A stretch of 64,000 nt of DNA from positions 23,619 through 87,618 of the forward strand of contig NZ_JAMKQJ010000019.1 of assembly GCF_024643205.1 (NCBI RefSeq), read 5' to 3'. The first letter of the stretch is position 1, and the number at the start of each line of letters is the position of its first letter. The notes beneath the pieces are model-generated. The model was given only the letters and a program-made list of their open reading frames with translations, did no database searches and was not told where the DNA came from. Below are positions 60,301 through 64,000 of this stretch, piece after piece. Position numbers and translations under genes: made by a program. Source of the stretch: Parapedobacter tibetensis. GTDB taxonomy: Bacteria > Bacteroidota > Bacteroidia > Sphingobacteriales > Sphingobacteriaceae.

Positions 60301-63300
60301 CGACACCCGATCTTCATCCATGGGGCGGACTAGCCTATAATAGCGTTGACGGGATGTTGTATGGTATCGTTAATAATTCGCAACAACAAAATACAGATTA
60401 TATTATATTCCGGATGGATTTAGAGACCGGTGCAGTCGAACAACAAACTGTATCGTTACCAGGGGCTACACAGGCTTTGGGAAGTATAATGCCGGATATG
60501 TTTTTTGATGTAGAAGGTGCAGGCTATCTCGGCGCTAAAACCAATGCTCCAGGAAGCAATCCTTGGACCTTATACCGAATCGATTTTACGCAGACAGAAT
60601 GGGTAGGAGAGCCGGTTATCAACTTTACTGGCTTGAATAGCTTTGATTTTTATGGCGCTGCTTATCTCAACGGGTTTATTTACTTGGGATGGAATACGGG
60701 CGTTATTTATAAAGTTCCTTTTGAACAGAATTTAGCAGGGATTGAGCTGACAACCAGTTATCCACATATTGCCGATTACAGTACCAATATCGAAACCCCG
60801 CCAAGTGGCACGCCTTCTCAGGATGGTTTCGCTGTTTCGGATCTTGGTTCTTGTGCCTTGGCGCCAGTGATCGGTGAACCGCCAGTTGCTGTCAATGATA
60901 CCGCTTCTACAGCGCAAAACACACCAGTAATTATTCTTGTACTAGCGAATGATAGCATAGGGGGTAGCCCACTCGATTCAACCAGTGTTAAATTGATCGA
61001 TCCGGTGAGCGGTGATTCAGTAACTACGGTGACGGTACCGAATGAAGGTACGTATGAGGTGGATCCAACCACAGGTGAAGTAACCTTTACTCCTGAACCG
61101 GACTTTACCGGCGAAACCACGCCAGTGGAATACGTGGTAAACGATGAAAACGGTGTGTCGTCTAATCTTGCCACCATCACGGTAACGGTAAATGAGGGGC
61201 CAATAGCGGTGGATGATACATCGACCACAACCCTGGATACGCCAGTAACCATCCCGGTATTGGATAATGATACCCCAGGCGATGCACCTATCGACCCGAG
61301 CACGGTGACCATTACCATACCGCCGACCAGCGGCACAGTAGCGGTTGACCCGACCACAGGCGAGGTGGAATATATGCCGAACCCAGGCTATACTGGGCCC
61401 GACGAGTTTGAATACACCGTGGAAGATGAGAATGGTATCCCATCGAATCCGGCAACTGTTACAATTGACATACAGCCAGAGCCGGGGAATCCTGAAATAG
61501 CCTTAGTTAAAGAAGGTTCTTATCAAGGCGATCCTAACATGGCTATGCCAGGTGATACCATTACCTACACCTTTACGGTAACCAATACGGGTGATGTAGG
61601 TGTTAAGGATATCACGATCGACGATGCAAAACTTGGTATAACCGGGCTACCTTTGATTCAGACGGAGGATTTACCCTTTACGGCCACGATTAACTTCAGT
61701 GAATATGCATTCCCTGCTGCCACTACGGACGCCGGTATCATTGTACAAGGCCCGAATGGTACTTCCACCGTGCCTTACAATCTGTTTGATGACAATACCG
61801 GGGATAAGCTCGCGGCGGATAACAGCGATTTAAGTGATCTGATGTTTACCTACAGGGTGAGCCCGTCGGGTAACTTGGGAACAACTAATCGACCTGATAT
61901 CCGATTCCGTTCCTCGGGTGTATTGGGATCCCAGATCACCAACCGCACAGGCTATGCAGGCCTCCCAGAGGCAAACAATCCAGGGACCCGACAATTTATC
62001 GAGGTGAAGGTAGATTTTGCCAAACACCTTAAAGTAGATAATGTAAGCCTCAATTTTTCTAGCCTCAATACGGCCGGTACTGTCTGGGAATACAGTGAAA
62101 TCAGCTACTTAAATGAGAATAGTGGATTGTTCAGCGCCCCTACAAGCGTCAGTAGGTACCTTGATTTTGAACCGGGACAAAGTGGTAACACCAGTTTGGG
62201 CAATTACCTCATGGCCTCAACAGGCACTGTGGTGGGTGTGGGTACCAACCAGACTTCCTCGGGAAGTAGTAATCCACCCGCCGATGGGCCGACAATTCTT
62301 GATGGTAGCAGTTTTGGTCTTACCGATCAGACAATTGGCGGATTCTTATGGCGCACTACCCTTGAAGATGTTGGCGGCATAAGTAGTGCTAGCAATCCTA
62401 ACTTCAGTTCGTCACTACGCGAGATGACGGTTTCCGGAACGATTAGCACGCAATCTACCACATTGGAGCCGGGTGAAAGCGCTACCGTAATCTATACCTA
62501 TGTGATTACTGAGGAGGATATTGAAGCTGGTGAGGTTGAAAACCAAGCTATCGCCGCTGGTTTGGATCCAGTGGACAATGAGGTTAGCGATAATTCCGGC
62601 ACCGATGTAGATAATGATGACCCTACGGTGACACCGCTCCCTGCTACGCCACCAACAGCAGTTAATGATACCGCAATCACTGCTCTAGATACGCCGATAA
62701 CTATTCCTGTACTGGACAACGATACAGTAGGCAGCAGTCCGATAGATTCGACTACGGTGACCATCACCACGCCGCCGACAAATGGAACGGTTGAGGTCGA
62801 TCCGGTAACCGGCGAAGTGACCTATACGCCGGATGACGGATTCACCGGCGAGGATACCTTCGAGTACACCGTGGATGATGAGAATGGCATGCCAAGCAAT
62901 CCGGCTACCGTAACGGTGACCATCGTGGATGGCCCAGTGGCCAATGACGACGGAACCACAACAACGCCGGATACACCGGTGACCATACCGGTATTGGACA
63001 ACGATACCCCGGGTGATGCACCGCTGGATTCCACCACGGTGACCATCACCACCCCACCGACGAACGGAACGGTGGAAGTCGACCCTGAAACGGGTGAGAT
63101 CACCTACACACCGGATCCCGGTTTCGAGGGTGAGGATACCTTCGAATACACGGTGGATGACGAAACCGGTGTACCGAGTAACCCCGCAACGGTTACCATC
63201 GTGGTAGCCGAGCCCGTTGGCCCGACGGCCAACGACGACGGGGCCATGACACCAATCAACACACCGGTGACCATCCCCGTCCTTGATAACGACGAGGAAG

Positions 63301-64000
63301 GTGACGCGCCGCTGGATTCCACCACGGTAACCATCACCACCCCACCGACAAACGGAACGGTTGAGGTCGATCCCGTGACCGGCGAAGTGACCTATACGCC
63401 GGATGACGGCTTCACCGGTGAGGATACCTTCGAGTATACGGTTGAAGATGAGAACGGTGTGCCGAGCAATCCGGCTACCGTAACCGTCACCATCGTGGAT
63501 GGCCCCGTGGCCAATGACGACGGAACCACCACAACACCGGATACACCGGTGACCATACCGGTATTGGACAACGATACCCCGGGCGATGCACCGCTGGATT
63601 CCACCACGGTGACCATCACCACCCCACCGACGAACGGAACGGTGGAAGTCGACCCTGAAACGGGTGACATCACCTATACACCGGATCCGGGTTATACCGG
63701 ACCGGATACCTTCGAGTATACCGTAGACGATGAAAACGGTGTGCCGAGCAATCCGGCTACCGTGACGGTCGACGTAGCCGAGCCGCAACCGCCGACGGCC
63801 AACGACGACGGGGCGATGACGCCAATCAATACACCGGTGACCATCCCTGTACTTGGCAATGACGAGGAAGGTGACGCGCCGCTGGATTCCACCACGGTGA
63901 CCATCACCACCCCGCCGACAAACGGAACGGTTGAGGTCGATCCCGTGACCGGCGAAGTGACCTATACGCCGGATGACGGATTCACCGGTGAGGATACCTT
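57366..64000 (+). CDS. Giant adhesin-like cell-surface protein (C-terminus outside the window)
   Basis: An open frame without stops from ATG 57366 to the window end: at least 2211 residues. A peculiar N-terminal extension of about 100 residues precedes a hydrophobic signal-like segment (KKIGLTLLCLTMLLTTNIVK, residues about 101-122); internal ATGs such as 57471 could be the start. Then a propeller-like part (GNPTGVYAVNLATGEYEEVS; about 125-370; DUF6923-like), a DUF11 domain (VAPEGTVTYTLFITNAGPGA), a middle part, then many Ig/cadherin-like repeats of about 95 residues (TPVTIPVLDNDTPGDAPLDS, TVEVDPVTGEVTYTPDDGFT). Such giant surface proteins are typical type IX or gliding-associated adhesins; the sorting domain is not seen. 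Confidence 0.85.
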   Translation, partial: MKQVLLHCYLHIFQVIPHTIKPVYALRCMEQQIIRMKNFMKHPGITPRKSADHTIKILELMRELYDYLLGMDLPFLTGKNTKKACFDNCIKPNRHKLLSIKKIGLTLLCLTMLLTTNIVKGQDQPIFDCEVATGYLFQGNPTGVYAVNLATGEYEEVSAQLIPGTENTVLNAAAYNVTDDYIWAYRAFTGDLVRIGSDWSVQIFPIAGLPTGVGFNVGDISSDGVMYLFSNTGGTNTIQRVDLDPESATYLQLLSPLSTTASPIADWAFSPIDGNLYGLGNTGYSLLRFNPTTGARTVVGTVTGAGIQGANEAPFGAAYMDAEGNLYVSSNGTGRIFRIANPHTGGLTAELISTGPSSTNNDGARCPATPVIAEDPVDLGIVKTGPVTVAPEGTVTYTLFITNAGPGAADGAVVTDPEVANFTAESISCTAGSGSGGDAGCPVDLTVANLQGSGLVIPTLPSGSSVTLTITGTAGTSGTITNVATVTAPAGLEDTNPDNNTDTKETAISPDCTGAQTVYSFDPDATLAQAGTISANGGTLNLVYNLTSGDPIPGMGNTFTIPLTYSDFNQFYTGSDHTWSGATVLEGSWDVVISTRAFVLVPNTNNLYQALPANNTSQKPWVSPNISDNFFTTHLSNGTLDQLGTFDITIGALPAAPEGVRLISESIRIFSTNNLSTNGNGFNQAGWWVKPIAQNGVHTATSGSQTIPLSITHGKTYTFKYSAFTDNSTFTGGERGALLDLGEIVFCTPQGPIAVNDSASTDAGTPVIIPVLPNDSIGDSPIDSTSVRLIDPVSGDSVTTVTVPNEGTYEVDPTTGEVTFTPETGFTGVTTPVEYVVSDENGVPSNQATITVTVSVSGQEWPVLVTDNPPQGSQFNCQTLYISRGASNIVALVNDADGNPLLEPVARYVGNVGGPNPAPADGFGYWVGSLAIGTDPETGNQAAFGTTWGHGGQSGRPIYKMVSGEGTLKELIINGTPVTTPDLHPWGGLAYNSVDGMLYGIVNNSQQQNTDYIIFRMDLETGAVEQQTVSLPGATQALGSIMPDMFFDVEGAGYLGAKTNAPGSNPWTLYRIDFTQTEWVGEPVINFTGLNSFDFYGAAYLNGFIYLGWNTGVIYKVPFEQNLAGIELTTSYPHIADYSTNIETPPSGTPSQDGFAVSDLGSCALAPVIGEPPVAVNDTASTAQNTPVIILVLANDSIGGSPLDSTSVKLIDPVSGDSVTTVTVPNEGTYEVDPTTGEVTFTPEPDFTGETTPVEYVVNDENGVSSNLATITVTVNEGPIAVDDTSTTTLDTPVTIPVLDNDTPGDAPIDPSTVTITIPPTSGTVAVDPTTGEVEYMPNPGYTGPDEFEYTVEDENGIPSNPATVTIDIQPEPGNPEIALVKEGSYQGDPNMAMPGDTITYTFTVTNTGDVGVKDITIDDAKLGITGLPLIQTEDLPFTATINFSEYAFPAATTDAGIIVQGPNGTSTVPYNLFDDNTGDKLAADNSDLSDLMFTYRVSPSGNLGTTNRPDIRFRSSGVLGSQITNRTGYAGLPEANNPGTRQFIEVKVDFAKHLKVDNVSLNFSSLNTAGTVWEYSEISYLNENSGLFSAPTSVSRYLDFEPGQSGNTSLGNYLMASTGTVVGVGTNQTSSGSSNPPADGPTILDGSSFGLTDQTIGGFLWRTTLEDVGGISSASNPNFSSSLREMTVSGTISTQSTTLEPGESATVIYTYVITEEDIEAGEVENQAIAAGLDPVDNEVSDNSGTDVDNDDPTVTPLPATPPTAVNDTAITALDTPITIPVLDNDTVGSSPIDSTTVTITTPPTNGTVEVDPVTGEVTYTPDDGFTGEDTFEYTVDDENGMPSNPATVTVTIVDGPVANDDGTTTTPDTPVTIPVLDNDTPGDAPLDSTTVTITTPPTNGTVEVDPETGEITYTPDPGFEGEDTFEYTVDDETGVPSNPATVTIVVAEPVGPTANDDGAMTPINTPVTIPVLDNDEEGDAPLDSTTVTITTPPTNGTVEVDPVTGEVTYTPDDGFTGEDTFEYTVEDENGVPSNPATVTVTIVDGPVANDDGTTTTPDTPVTIPVLDNDTPGDAPLDSTTVTITTPPTNGTVEVDPETGDITYTPDPGYTGPDTFEYTVDDENGVPSNPATVTVDVAEPQPPTANDDGAMTPINTPVTIPVLGNDEEGDAPLDSTTVTITTPPTNGTVEVDPVTGEVTYTPDDGFTGEDT
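62931..64000 (+). repeat. Tandem 570-bp repeats coding for pairs of Ig-like domains
   Basis: Sequence from 62931 recurs at 63501 with near identity (GATGGCCC[AC]GTGGCCAATG...), and 63241 recurs at 63811; the offset is exactly 570 bases (190 residues, two domains). Within each unit the two halves are also related (TCCACCACGGT[GA]ACCATCAC...). Earlier copies (59616-59930, 60880-61190, 61195-61480, 62650-62930) are more diverged. Such near-identical tandem units recombine easily and hinder assembly. Confidence 0.85.

Noticed and set aside
62685..63788. Long open frame (367 codons) on the minus strand within the adhesin repeats
   Set aside because: It mirrors the plus-strand repeat units, has no start signals, and its Gly/Arg/His pattern follows from the antisense of a repetitive coding sequence. 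The plus-strand frame is continuous and recognisable.

Overview
The window is chromosomal DNA from a member of the Bacteroidota, most likely of the Sphingobacteriaceae type (Pedobacter/Parapedobacter-like). The evidence is the gene families present (gliding lipoproteins GldB and GldJ, DUF4270, DUF5777, HYC_CC_PP, carboxypeptidase-regulatory TonB receptors, 6-bladed propeller lipoproteins, a FecR/DUF4974 remnant) and Bacteroidota-type promoters (TTG about 20 bases before TAnnTTTG), several of which sit directly on their start codons. No rRNA, tRNA or CRISPR array was seen.

Region 1 (1-30.5 kb) is mostly ordinary core and envelope genes: the end of an M23 peptidase, bactofilin and AtpZ; a leftward operon of secreted redox-type proteins (COG4315 lipoprotein, cytochrome c, YceI, DUF5777) divergent from an ECF sigma factor and a fused anti-sigma/beta-barrel protein; a Tet-type MFS pump; ispF; gldJ; glmS; DUF4270; a short glycogen-synthase-like protein; panC and panD; a His-rich protein plus TonB receptor plus thioredoxin; a CAP lipoprotein; two FKBP-type lipoproteins; a HxlR regulator with a divergent imine-reductase-like oxidoreductase; a DUF1080 protein with a cytochrome-tailed dehydrogenase; gldB, a beta-barrel protein and nadE.

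Region 2 (30.6-38.2 kb) is an accessory island. A 169-bp MITE-like element with a perfect 9-bp target duplication is followed by one copy of a perfect 61-bp repeat. The second copy lies 7.3 kb downstream. Between them is a compact operon: a secreted eight-cysteine protein, two paralogous 6-bladed propeller proteins, a membrane-anchored CxxC thioredoxin-like protein and a large TonB-receptor-like outer-membrane protein. A broken zeta-toxin locus abuts the second repeat. The operon is the best candidate in the window for an undescribed system, perhaps making or handling a disulfide-rich exported peptide.

Region 3 (38.2-46.9 kb) is a metal (probably Cu/Ag) efflux operon: HYC_CC_PP protein, CusA-like RND pump, TolC-like protein with a Met/Gly-rich insert, CusB-like adaptor with DUF3347, stand-alone DUF3347 lipoprotein, and a haem-binding protein. 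Its promoter lies under a perfect 22-bp inverted repeat.

Region 4 (46.9-51.3 kb) is a gene graveyard between a decayed and an intact copy of a DUF4136 lipoprotein gene: an IS5-type transposase scrap, a headless amidase-like gene, a VapBC-type toxin-antitoxin pair, a frameshifted HTH regulator, a headless FecR gene and a degenerate 21-bp-period repeat array.

Region 5 (51.4-64 kb) holds the intact DUF4136 gene, a NarL-type response regulator tail-to-tail with a propeller/Y_Y_Y sensor kinase, an AraC regulator, and a giant adhesin-like gene that runs off the window. Its 3' part is built of near-identical 570-bp repeats. Such a protein would be a plausible cargo for the gliding/type IX machinery hinted at by gldB and gldJ.
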